Part shown: piece by piece, positions 53,420 to 64,000 of the stretch
How the letters are laid out: each line of letters starts with the position of its first letter
Position numbering within the stretch: the stretch's first letter is position 1
DNA from: Bullera alba
Taxonomy: Eukaryota; Basidiomycota; Tremellomycetes; Tremellales; Bulleraceae
DNA: 64,000 bases
Reading direction: 5' to 3'
Assembly (NCBI GenBank): GCA_001600095.1
Contig: BCIX01000001.1
Span: 6,349,198-6,413,197, forward strand
Program-made: the position numbers and the translations under genes
The notes under the pieces: model-generated
What the model was told of the DNA's origin: nothing
The model's input: only the letters and a program-made list of their open reading frames with translations
Database searches by the model: none

Positions 53420-56400
53420 ATGGCACGTAGCCCAAGAACGATCAACGCGCCATCGCCGACGACGTCAACTCCTGTTCAACCCTCGACTCCTGTTGCTATA
53501 CCCGGAGCCAGCCCTGCGGCACATACCCCAACGACTAGGACAAGCGCCAGAGTCAGGCAGCCTTCTGCTCTTGCGACATCGTCCCTCCCCCCACCTATCA
53601 CACCGGCCCCAGCACATCATGCTTCGTCAACGATAGGCACTCCGGCTGACGCCTCGTCGAGCAAGCTGCCCAAGACCCATGTCGAAAGCAAGGCACATGC
53701 GCTGAGAAGTGTTCTTGGGGAGAAGGAGAGGACGCCGTGCCCATACCCATCGCAGTATGGTGGCAAGGAGAAGTGCGGAGTGGCGGACGATGATGAAAGG
53801 GATGAAGTCTTGATGGCAATTTGTGCCGCCTGTGCTGTGATGGTAGGTCCTCATCCGAGATGGTCTGGGTAAAGTCGCTCAGAGATGCTGACTTGCATGT
53901 AGGATAATCGAGCCTTGTCTGCGGATGAGATTGCTTCATCGGCTATCGATCAAGGTTGGCTACGTCCCCCTTCGGCCGCTGTCATTCCCGCCACCATCAT
54001 CAACAATGCCATACGGGCGCATCAGAAGCGCTGCTCCACGTCAAATCCAGTTCGAAACATGCTCTTGGCCAAATATCAATTGACAGGGTCTGTCAACGAG
54101 TCCGTCTTGGAGTCAGCGCTACATCCAACTGCTACAGAAGGAGGACTTCGGCCCAAAGGAACAGTGTGGTATTTGCAACCTGCAGGCAAGAGCAAGTGGA
54201 AAAACCCATTCGCCGGCATCGAGATCCCCAAAGTCGTGCCGAAGAAAGCGGCTCCAGCGAGGAAGATGCATAGGGAGATCAAGGCGAAACCAAGTCCAGC
54301 CAACTCGGCCGCCAGTGCAGATGATCGGAAAGGAGCTACCACCAAAGCAAGGACAAAGTCGATGTCCACGACCATGGCCAAATCCGCTTCGCCCGCCCCC
54401 ACACCCACCGCGGCGCCCGTCAAGATCCGTTTGCGCCTGAATGGACCAAGTGCTGTCGATGTGGAAGAGAGCGGTGAAGTCAACGACAGCGTTGGCTCTT
54501 CGGCTTCTGGATCTAGGCAGTCATCTGTCACGCCTTCGATATCACAGCCACCACTGCCGACTGTCAAGCCCGTCACGAGACCTGCAAGACGGTCGAAGAA
54601 CGTATTGGATGATTCGTCCGATGAGAGCGATACGTCGGATTCAGATATGGACATGGACATGGACACTGGTTCCTCCCGATTGAACAAAATCCCCATCAGA
54701 CAGCGCAAAGATCGACCCCCTCCACTCCCGCTCAACGGTAGTAACCACTCCCGACAGCACATTCCCCGTCCAATGGGTTCCCCGTTCATCGACTGGGAGA
54801 CCGGAGCCCTCTCGCCCTCGCCTACCGCCTCTGCATCGATGACTGTTCCTCCGCATTCCTCCCCGTTCCCCTCTCACTCCCTCGACAATACCTTCTGGGC
54901 GGTCCGCCATGATATCGACCGGTTCGCTGCCTTGGAAACCTCAAGCTCCAGCTCAGACGACGACATGCGGGAGAATGGAGACTGGAGCATGGCCTCCAGT
55001 GTCTTGATCCGAGGTGCGGATGAAGTCGAGGATATCAAGCCTGTATGGTCGGCTCAAGACGAAGAGGCCAAAGTCAAAGAGGCCACGGATGCCCTTCGAG
55101 TCTTATTCCCAATGTCCACCCCAGAGGAAGAGGAGGATTATGAGCCACATCGGCAGTTGAATAGACTGGACAATCGACCCACCCCATCAGACTCGTCGAG
55201 CGTGAATGAGAGCATTGCCAGCTCGACCACGACCAAGGGACAGCTCAAATCGGCCGATCTCGCCGCTTCGATCGCTCTGGCCCAGTGGGCAGGCAACTCG
55301 AGTCCTGTACCCTCGCCCAATTTGAGATTCCAGCATGCTCAGCTCATTCCCGACACTAGTCCAACGCAGCATCTCTCCCGATTGCACAACTCGTTCGAAG
55401 CGTCGGAAATGGAGATTGACGATTCGGGCGAGCCATGGTTGGATGAAAGTGGGGAGTTGCCCGTCAAAGCAGAAGACAGCTTCTCGGACATCGACCTTGG
55501 ATCGACTATCGGTGATATCGCCAACACGCCCGAGCACGATAGACAGCTCAACACTGCCGCGTGGGCAATGGAGGCGGCTGCTTCGGTCGTCAAGCAGGAG
55601 CTACCGGATGAGGGCGACTATCCATCGCCGATGCCAACGGAGCTGACGGTGGACGATCATACCGGTAGTCTACTGCTCGGTGACGGCAGCAGACCAGGGG
55701 AGCACTTCCGAGCATCCAGAGCGAGCTCGAGTGACGAGTCGCATACTCCCTCAAGCCGGTCATCAGAGCTACCTCCATTCGAAGTCGACAACAGCATGTC
55801 AGTGGTGTTCAGACCCAATGTCGAAGAGGTCCTGGTGGGCCCGGAGAGCGTTAGCGTGGAGGAGCTGGAAGACTGCTGGTTGCCCGGCATGCTTCCCACA
55901 GAGAAGACTCCTCAGCGAGGCAGACTCTCCAAGTCACGCTTCCAACGCGGCGGAAATGATGCTCGTCGATGCAGCGGAAGCTGGGGTGGCATTGGCGTCG
56001 GAATCACACCTACGCCAGGATCTGCGATACCTTTTGAAACGATCCTACCGACAAGCCAGCAAATGACCCCATCTCGCTCGAAGAGTAGTCGGATCAGTGC
56101 CAAGAAGAGGAATCACTCGCCTCGAACCCCCATCCGACCGCCGACTCGATCTGGCGCAGCATCCCTGCCAACCCCTCCAACCGACCTCGACCAGGGATAT
56201 GCCGATGTGGAAAACACCGAGATTCGCGAAGTCGACGTGGACATGGATTTCGAGATGGACGCGATCGGCACAGCGGATCTCGAAGCCGCTCGAGCTGAAG
56301 CCGAGGCTAGGGAGGAGCAGCACCGAAAGGCCTGCAGAGAGAAGGCGGCAAGGCGTAAAGAGCTTCTCGAGGCTTACAAGCTCAAAGTCAGAGAGGGCGG

Positions 56401-58303
56401 CGAAACGGGTACACCAAACACTGCCGTCACTTCGCCAGAGGCCTGGGAGGGTGTGTCTCCATGGTCAGAGATGAACACCCCGCATGGAGGCCAATCTAGC
56501 GCCTGGGGATACTCGTCCACGGAAAGCATCAACATCTCCACCCCGGGTGTCCTCTCGCCGATGGCTTTGCATTCACTGTCGACTTTGTCTTTGAGCGGAG
56601 ACGCGACAGGTTACATGTGCCCGAAAGCGCTCATCTCCCCTCCTCTCCGCCCTTCCCAGCAAAACGCTTCGTTCGGCAACACCAATGCTGCTCACAACTT
56701 TGGCGGCTTGGTCAATGGTCACGCGATAATGCTCGACGAGGTCATGTCTCAGGCCGAAGTCGAAGCTGTCATGGCAAGCGTCAACTCTGCCCCGAGCTCT
56801 GTCAAGACCGTCACTCCGGCGACCGTCAATACGCCAGTACCCATCGCTCCGGCAAAACCCCCGGTGCCCCCAGGCAAACCCCCGGGGGTTACACCCGCGA
56901 AGAATCCCAAATCCGATTCCAACGCAGCGACAACTCGGGGCCCAGCGAAAGGGCCGACGCTAGCTCCTGCTACTGCCGCGACGCCGGCATCAAGGCCCAA
57001 CAACGTGAAAGCGTCCCAGACGCCCTCTGCTGCTGTGCCGATAGCTTCGAGGAAATCGACTCTGCAGCCCCCGTCGAAAGATCAGAAACCGCAATCGAAA
57101 CCCGTCTCCAATACCTCGTCTGGATCGAGCTCGTCTCTCTCGTCTGCCCCTCAGTCTGTCTCTGGGGCTAATCAGCCTGCAAATGCTCCCAAGGCTCCCC
57201 CCGCTCAGCAGAATGGGTCGGCAAACGGCCCTGCTCCACCTCAGGCCAAGCCCTACACCGCAATCACCAAGGCGCTGTGTCCGGGCGTGGATGCCTGTGT
57301 GGTCGACCATATACCAGTATATGCGCATCACTGGGAGAACAAGGCTGGGACAAAGTACACCTTGCTCAGGCGGCTCGACACTGATTTCGGTGAGTAACAT
57401 CGACAAGCTGCCGCGAGTGATACTGACTTGTTTTTATAGTCAACGCGACTTCTTTGTTGAATGCCCTAGGTGTTCCGCCGACCAAACATGCCGATTACCT
57501 GCAAGCACCTTCACCGAGATTGGCTTCACACCATACCGTGCCTTCGGTCATGAACGGAGTGCCATACTCGCCTGGCGTGGCGGGAGTATGGGTCCAACTG
57601 GTGGAAGCGAGGGAGTATGCTCGTATGCTCAACCTGTCCGACAAGACTCTCTTGTGGAACATACTTCGGGAGGACTTGTTCGAGCTGGTAAGTACCGTCG
57701 TTCATTGATTTACAGTTGGGGTCAAGAGCTGACTTGTTCTAGTTTGCCGCATTGGCCAATATCAAGACCCCACATGCGGCTTCCGGTAGCTTTGGTCTTT
57801 CCTTCGACGTCCGAGCTCCTCCACCGAGGCTGAGTGCAGCCACTGCTCCATCGACACCTTCGAACGACTCCGCGTCAAACTCGACATCATCTCTGTCGGC
57901 ATCGTCGGGAAACTCAAAGTCGACACCCAACCTCACACTCTTGTCGTCATCTGCGCCCTCTGGCCCCGGTCCCGTTGCCAATGGACGGATGAGCGCCCTG
58001 TCCAAGATATCTCCGAATACTGCCACGCATCCGGTCAATGGAGCAGCGGTCAACAAAGGCCCATTAGTCCGACCCGCTCCGGCGACACCACCCGACGGAT
58101 GCCCGCACCCGAAAAGAAGACGAGCGACCATCGTTGGCGATATGAGTCCGCTGGCAAAGTTGACCAACTCAACAACACCGGTGACCCACACAACGCCTAC
58201 TGGGCAGCCGTCTGCCACGAATGATAGTAATAATGCGGGGGCGGTACAGATGAAGAAGCCTCCAGCTAGGAGTACGCGAGCGAGCGTTGGCGGTGCGGCG
58301 TGA
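53420..58303 (+). CDS. GDS1-like winged helix plus APSES/KilA-N regulator
   Basis: Predicted nuclear DNA-binding protein of 1,572 residues in four exons: 53420-53842, 53903-57389, 57440-57687 and 57743-58303; the phases agree throughout. Near the N-terminus is a conserved block starting CPYPSQYGGKEKCG and DDERDEVLMAICAACAV, continuing RALSADEIASSAIDQGWLRPPS, IINNAIRAHQKRC and RPKGTVWYL to KWKNPFAGIEIPK, resembling the fungal GDS1 winged helix. About 1,000 residues of Ser/Pro/acidic low-complexity sequence follow. Near the C-terminus is an APSES/KilA-N domain: VDHIPVYAHHWENKAG, YTLLRRLDTDFVNATSLLNAL and GVAGVWVQLVEAREYARML. The tail is Ser/Thr/Pro-rich. APSES domains act in cell cycle and morphogenesis; the target of this protein is unknown. 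A 2.4-kb gene-free region precedes it. Confidence 0.85.
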
Positions 58304-58790
58304 GGAGCCCGTGGTGCATTACATGCCGGTGTCTTCATTTTTGCTGTATACAAAAACGCTTGCGAGTCGCAATGATAGTTAGTTTGATAAAAGCCCACGA
58401 GTACGAATACTACGAGTAAACCCTACTCTGTTGTCTATGCTATGTATGAGACGAACCCAGAAGTGATCACGATGCAGCTCGTCGTCATACGGGCAGTAGC
58501 CGAGGACACCGCCACACGCGGCGAGGGTGCGGCTGACGAAAGCTGACGTAAGGATGATCCCATCCCTGAAACCAGCTGCAGCAGCTGAGAGGAGTTGCCG
58601 AAAGGAGGATTTTTCCTGAACTCGAGTCTCAACTGAACTACCTCTCTCTCTGATTGATCATCCACTAGCCAGTGGATCTAGTTACGTGTGTCTCTATCGT
58701 CGAATCCTATACAACCTCGAAGCGGCCGGCATTCATCAGTGAAAGAAGGACTTGAGAAAAGCCTCGGACAAGCAGGACTCTCCCGCCAAC
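58304..58790. promoter_or_regulatory. RSP5 upstream region
   Basis: This 487-bp gap lies between two plus-strand genes. It includes a CTCTCTCTCT tract near 58641 and otherwise no distinctive element. Confidence 0.45.
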
Positions 58791-61700
58791 ATGGCGACTC
58801 AAGCACAAGGTGCCCAGAGGTCAAACCTGTGAGTTCGCATTCCAAGACTACATCATCGAGCGAGGCCGTAAAGCCAAGAGTCCATCCTTCCGTTGTCCTC
58901 GTCGGGTGTAATGGGCTTCAAGCTGACCATGCATCTTCACCACCCTCTTTCTATCGCTATACCGTGCATATCATTGTCGCACAATCTCTCATCGTCACCC
59001 ATACCGCCATGAACATGCCCGGGCATAGGTCGCGCCAAATTCGAATCACGAGTGAGTCATCGTTTCCTTCCACGTCCCCCATTTGCATGCCCGAAGTCTC
59101 GTACCTCAGCTGACCATGCCTTCCCATCTATTTCCTCCTATCGCCACGTCACCTACTCCCCCGTTGCTTGACATTGTCGCCGCTCTTTTGCCTCGCCGGT
59201 ATCAGTCGTCGCGGCCGACTCGTTGATCAAGCGCGACCTTCTCAGACTCCCCGATCCATTTGCTATCGTCTCGGTCGATGGCGAGCAGATACACACCACG
59301 AGCGTCATCAAACGCACTCTGAACCCATACTGGAACGAGTGAGTGCATGCCACGTCGACGTACAACCTGGATGCATGCTGACCGGGGTGTGACCTATTTT
59401 TAGGAATTTTGACATGTGAGACCCATTCATTACGACTCATCCGTTAGAGCCTCATTCTCATCCACGTCGTAGCACCGTCAAGGACTCTTCTGTCGTCGCG
59501 GTCCAGATATTCGACCAGAGGAAGTTCAAGAGGAAGGTGAGGAGCATCTGGATTATGTCGGTCTTAAGCGGATTGGCTAAACCCCCCTATAGTCCGACCA
59601 GGGCTTCCTCGGTGTGATCAATGTCAAGGTCACAGACGTCATCGACCTCGAGCTGGGCGGTCAAGGTGAGCAAAAATCGCCTTGGATTGTAGAGTGTAGC
59701 TGACTGTGTCCCAGAAATGCTTACTCGAGAGCTGAAGAAGGGCTCGGAACAAGTCGCTGTCAACGGTAAACTCATCGTTTACCTCTCCACGCAAACCAAC
59801 ACACCAATTCAGAACCCTGGCCCATCCACGTCTCAATCCTCGGCCATGCTCCAAGATCAGTCCAACGGCTCGTCCCTCAGCCTTGCGACTGGTTCGGTTG
59901 CCGCCGCCAATGCCTCGCGACCTGGCTCTCAACTGCGACCTACCAACCCGTCGCCAGAGACGCCAACTACTTCCTCACCTCAGATCGCCCAGGAGGCACA
60001 GTCTCCTGTCATTACCCACCCATCGAGTGCTGTTCCTCAGCCACTCAACCCGAACGCCGCTGTTGCCGCCAGCCAGGGCGCCCCTACAGTCAACCCGACG
60101 ACTCAAGCTGCAGTCACGGGTCAGACTGGAACCGGAGATCAGTTCGACTCGCACGCCGATCAGCTGGGAGCGCTGCCAGCTGGCTGGGAGCGACGAATTG
60201 ACCACCTTGGCAGACAGTACTATGTCGACCACAACTCGAGGACGACAACGTGGAACCGACCTAGCGACAACCAGATCTCCAACACTGCTTCCCAAGTCAA
60301 CTCGACTGGAGAGGCTAGAGCGAGGCACAACCAGCGAACGCTCGCCGATGACATGCTGGAAGCTGGCGGCCCGCCAGGTATTGGCACGGGAACTGTGACA
60401 CCAACCGGAGGAGCTGGAAGCGGAAGTCAATCCGCCAATGGAGTCGTGCCCGGAGCTTCGACCAACGCTACTACTGCGGGCACTGGACCTCTTCCTGCTG
60501 GTTGGGAGCAGCGATTCACCCCCGAGGGCCGACCCTACTTCGTGGATCACAATACGCGAACGACCACATGGGTCGACCCAAGAAGGCAGCAGCTCATCCG
60601 GGTTATCGCCCCAGGACAAGGCAACCTTGCCGTTCAGCCACAAACGGTCAGCCAGCTTGGTCCCTTGCCGTCTGGATGGGAGATGCGACTCACGTCCACT
60701 GCTCGAGTTTACTTCGTCGACCACAACACCAAGACGACGACATGGGACGACCCTCGACTGCCATCTTCTCTCGACCAGAACGTGCCGCAATACAAGCGAG
60801 ACTTCAGAAGGAAGCTCATCTACTTCCGATCGCAGCCTGCTCTTCGGTCAAACACTGGTCAGTGTCACATGAAGGTCTCGCGAGAGAACATCTTCGAGGG
60901 TTCGTACACCGAGATTATGCGACAGTCGCCCAACGATCTGAAGAAGAGGTTGATGATCAAGTTCGAGGGCGAAGACGGTCTGGATTACGGAGGTCTGTCA
61001 AGGTGAGTTGAATACTGCATAATAACGAGAGATGTGCTAATCACGACCGATCTTTAGAGAATTCTTCTTCTTGCTCTCGCACGAAATGTTCAACCCGTTT
61101 TACTGTCTATTCGAGTACTCTGCCCACGACAACTACACGCTGCAAATCAACCCCAACAGTGGTGTCAACCCGGAGCATCTGAACTACTTCAAGTTCATCG
61201 GACGAGTCGTCGGTCTCGGTATCTTCCATCGACGATTCCTTGATGCCTACTTCATCGTGTCGTTCTACAAGATGATTCTGAAGAAGAAGATCTCGCTGCC
61301 AGATCTCGAGTCGGTGGATGCGGGTCTGCACCGGGGTATGACTTGGATGTTGGAGAACGATATCACGGATATCATCGAGGACACGTTCTCCATCACCGAG
61401 GAGCACTTCGGTGAGGTCGTGACTGTCGACCTGAAGGAGGGCGGCCGGGATGTCGAGGTTACTGAGGACAACAAGAAGGAATACGTCGAGTAAGTGAAAC
61501 TATAAGGTATACAACAGTAGAGCAAGCTGACATACCTCTCCCAGCCTGGTGACCGAGTACCGAATCTCCCGACGGGTGTCTGAGCAGTTCGAAGCCTTCA
61601 TGTCTGGCTTCAACGAGCTCATCCCACAAGAGTTGATCAACGTGTTTGATGAACGGGAGTTGGAACTGTTGATCGGTGGTATGTCCGAGATCGACGTCGA

Positions 61701-62093
61701 CGACTGGCAGAAACACACCGACTACCGAGGCTACAACCCTTCGGACGAGGTGGTCGAGTGGTTCTGGAAGATTGTCAAGGCATGGCCTGCGGAGAGGAAA
61801 TCCCGATTGTTGCAGTTCACCACTGGAACCTCGCGAATCCCCGTCAACGGGTTCAAGGATCTCCAAGGCTCTGATGGTCCAAGGCGATTCACGATCGAAA
61901 AGGCCGGCGAGATCAACCAGCTGCCAAAGAGTCACACGTGCTTCAACCGAATCGACTTGCCCCAGTACAAGAGCTACGACGTGCTCGAGCAGAAACTGAC
62001 CATTGCGTGAGTGCCAGAGTGAAGAGCTACTGGATGTACCGACTGACCACTGTTTGTAGCGTCGAGGAGACCCTTGGTTTCGGTCAAGAGTAA
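58791..62093 (+). CDS. NEDD4-family HECT ubiquitin ligase Rsp5
   Basis: E3 ligase that sorts membrane transporters for endocytosis and acts in many other pathways. The layout is C2, three WW domains, HECT. The ATG at 58791 gives [13 protein letters not shown]. Five small exons build the C2 domain: 58791-58828, 59029-59051 (23 nt), 59206-59338, 59404-59415 (12 nt) and 59473-59536, reading [32 protein letters not shown] and [12 protein letters not shown]. The WW domains begin [26 protein letters not shown] and [13 protein letters not shown], each ending in TTTW and a Pro. The HECT domain starts FRRKLIYFR and holds the catalytic cysteine in [11 protein letters not shown]. It ends ETLGFGQE at 62093. 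The length, about 830 residues, is normal and all key residues are present. Confidence 0.96.
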
Positions 62094-62401
62094 GCTCGAC
62101 AGAGTGTTGGATTCTTGGACTGCATCACCCATGCTGGAGACATCGTTAGGCCCTTTCTCTTTATAGATGTACATTAGTCCACCGCCCCTTTACACGACTT
62201 GATAATACGCTTCTGTCTCGTTTCCTCTCACCTTGCGAACAGCTTTGCAGTGTACCGTAGCGAATGTATCAGTTTCTGAAACGAACTTGAACATGATGGA
62301 ATTGTGGCATGTGATACAACAACAGATACTCTACTCCAAGACTAAGCTGGCTCGTCTCGTGTCGCTCCAGACCTTCAGTTCTCCATGGACCGAAGAGCGC
62401 T
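62094..62401. other. convergent 3' flanks, RSP5 and SNU23
   Basis: This 308-bp gap lies between converging genes and holds both 3' ends. An AT-rich stretch with TTTATAGATGTACATTAG lies near 62160. No gene is seen. Confidence 0.5.
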
Positions 62402-63463
62402 CTACTTTTTCTTCGCGCTGAAGCCGCCGAAACCCATCATCGCGGCCATGTCCTGATATTGCTGTTGAGCCTGTTCGACCTGTTTCGACTCTTCCTCATT
62501 CTCTCTATCCTCCTTTTCCACTCGCTTCTTCTTATCCCGTCCTTTGTCCCTGCTTGTGGCCTCTGGCGCCGGCTCATCGGCGTCCACTTTTGACTTTTTG
62601 ATCACGCCCATTCGTGCCATTTCCTCCTCTTCCTTCCGTTCAAGGCGTTTCCGCTTCTTCTCCTCTTTCCGCCTGACTTTCTCGTCGTTGCTGTTCTTTC
62701 GGATGTCTGAGAGTCGGGCTTGAAAGTCGAAATTCTTGGCTGTCACTTTCGTAGCTGTCTCAGCGCGCAATTGGGCGATGCGAGCCCTGACCTGGGACAC
62801 GGTGGATCTCGAGACGTGAATCGTTTGGCCCAGTTGGCGCAAGTCTGGGCGGAGAGTCAGCACTGCGTCGCCCTGGGCCATGCGCGAGATGGGAGGCAAT
62901 GGTGAGAGCTGGGTGCGACTTACGGTCTTTACCGTTCACATGGTCTAGATAGGACAAACTGTCCTTCAATGTCCTATTACACAGTTCACACTAAACATGC
63001 GTTTGATCAGCCTACACCGGTCACGTCTGACAGTAAAGTCCGAATGAACCCACATAGAAGCCAGCTCCTCGATGACCTTTTCCCGTCGCCGTGGTCTGCA
63101 CCAACATAGTCTTGTTCAAGTTCTTCTCGATGCCCAAATCCTCTTTCCGCTGTTCGAGGGCTTTGGTCGGTTTTGGCAGATCATCCTTCGGCTTGAACTG
63201 GGGTCGTTTGCCTAGGTATAAACAGGTCAGGAAGAGTGTCCCATACCGTCTCTTGCGTAGGAGGACATACCACTCTGCATTGCCGCCTCGGCCTCTTTGG
63301 CTCGCTCGGCATATTCTGCATCTTTCGCTTTGGCTTTGGCTTCCCATTCCGACTTGTCCCATTGCTTTCTAGCAGCCTGGGAGGTATCAGCCATTGACTC
63401 CGCGAATTGCCCACTAGCTGTCGCACTCACTGGAGCCGCTCCTCCGGGCTTCTCTTCCGCCAT
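62402..63463 (-). CDS. SNU23 / ZMAT2, tri-snRNP zinc-finger protein
   Basis: Component of the U4/U6.U5 tri-snRNP needed for spliceosome activation. The ATG at 63461-63463 opens MAEEKPGGAAPVSAT, then KQWDKSEWEAKAKAKDAEYAE, an early family motif. After an intron comes GKRPQFKPKDDLPKP, then the matrin-type C2H2 finger FYCELCNRTLKDSLSYLDHVNGKDH, assembled across two introns, followed by LRQLGQTIHVSRST. The C-terminal half is a long charged helix rich in Lys/Arg/Glu and ends MMGFGGFSAKKK at 62402. Order and size fit Snu23. The gene is divergent from the partial gene at 63718. Confidence 0.92.
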
Positions 63464-63582
63464 GATGCTGCGTATATAGGTAGGATGTTGATGACGAGGA
63501 GGTCAAATCTCGAAATGTCCACGAACGGATGCTCTCATGCAGCTCTGATGATCGGTGCGCCGCGCCGACCGTAGACGAATAG

Positions 63583-63606
63583 TTACGTAATGGAAAGCCA
63601 CGTGGC
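63583..63606. promoter_or_regulatory. TTACGTAA and GCCACGTGGC elements
   Basis: Two perfect palindromes seven bases apart in the divergent promoter of SNU23 and the last gene: TTACGTAA at 63583-63590 (Yap/bZIP type) and GCCACGTGGC at 63597-63606 (bHLH or bZIP type). Confidence 0.45.
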
Positions 63607-63717
63607 GCTGAAATGTCTGTTCGCATCTGTTGATGCTCTGTCCCTCCTGCTGGATATACTTCAAACACTTGGACCACGCTCTTCAACGGCTTTGACGATA
63701 TAGACAGCCACTGCGCG

Positions 63718-64000
63718 ATGTTCAACTCGCCAGCACCCCGACAAACGCCTCGACGAGGGGTAAATCGCCCCCGCGACTCGGTCTCACTTTCTCGAGGCAC
63801 CCCGTCAATCTTCTCGGATCAGCAAGACGCTCAATCCCTCCAACCGAATCGGTATCCCATTGCCCCCCTCACGCCCTCCATCAGAGGCTCGAGGCTCGCT
63901 GTGGCAAGAGGGCTTCCACCTAGTCCTACATCTTCGGCTGGAGAGACTATCAGGACTGCTAGGGCGGAAACGGATAGCTACGAGCGAGTAATTTGGGCGA
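63718..64000 (+). CDS. unidentified gene, 5' end only
   Basis: An open frame from the ATG at 63718 runs to the window edge without a stop: MFNSPAPRQTPRRGVNRPRD at the start, then Ser/Pro/Arg-rich sequence and ETDSYERVIWA at the end. The N-terminus looks disordered and basic. Basic Pro/Arg-rich N-termini followed by a conserved globular part occur in nucleoporins such as Nup133 and in MCM helicase subunits, and RVIWA could begin either type of domain, but 94 residues are not enough to choose. The divergent arrangement with SNU23, 254 bp away, supports a real start. Confidence 0.6.
   Translation, partial: MFNSPAPRQTPRRGVNRPRDSVSLSRGTPSIFSDQQDAQSLQPNRYPIAPLTPSIRGSRLAVARGLPPSPTSSAGETIRTARAETDSYERVIWA

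Noticed and set aside
1..64000. tRNA genes, rRNA, transposons, CRISPR arrays
   Set aside because: B-box-like GGTTCGA words fall inside coding exons, and no terminal repeats, reverse transcriptase, transposase or spaced direct repeats were recognised.

Overview
The window is nuclear DNA of a basidiomycete fungus, most likely a tremellomycete yeast of the Cryptococcus/Kwoniella/Saitozyma kind. The support is many short introns (mostly 40 to 80 nt) with GTGAGT-type donors and CTGAC/CTAAC branch sites, dense genes on both strands, moderately GC-rich DNA, a GT69 (CAP59-type) mannosyltransferase of the capsule-associated family, and GDS1-type/APSES regulators. I see no rRNA, tRNA, transposon or CRISPR array. 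I support 24 protein-coding genes, 23 of them complete. Most are single-copy housekeeping genes. Left part (1-8.6 kb): a probable small accessory cluster made of a LAC12-type MFS sugar transporter, a divergently transcribed phytanoyl-CoA dioxygenase-family enzyme, and a transcription factor with two zinc binuclear clusters in tandem, each split by an intron at the same codon. This is the most unusual locus here. Middle part (8.6-35 kb): CWF19 (spliceosome/debranching), importin alpha, an RRM-RRM-Pumilio protein, a metallo-beta-lactamase-fold hydrolase, the GT69 enzyme, a small conserved protein, mitochondrial ATP synthase subunit b (ATP4), LEO1 (Paf1 complex), a PAQR receptor, TSR2 (ribosome biogenesis) and WBP1/OST48 (N-glycosylation). 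Right part (35-64 kb): CENP-C/MIF2 (kinetochore), glutamate 5-kinase (PRO1), a DUF2470 membrane protein, sphingosine-1-phosphate lyase (DPL1), a zincless Fpg DNA glycosylase, a RanBP2-type zinc-finger protein, a 1,572-residue protein joining a GDS1-like winged helix to an APSES/KilA-N domain, the NEDD4-family ligase RSP5, the tri-snRNP factor SNU23, and the 5' end of an unidentified gene cut by the window edge. Apart from the left cluster the genes do not form one pathway; they are arranged in divergent and convergent pairs. Long stretches without genes are 1-1238, 14473-15596, 47497-49047 and 51006-53419. All exon structures were read by eye from splice signals and reading-frame continuity, so individual junctions may be off by a few bases. 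Names rest on recognised motifs, not on a database search.
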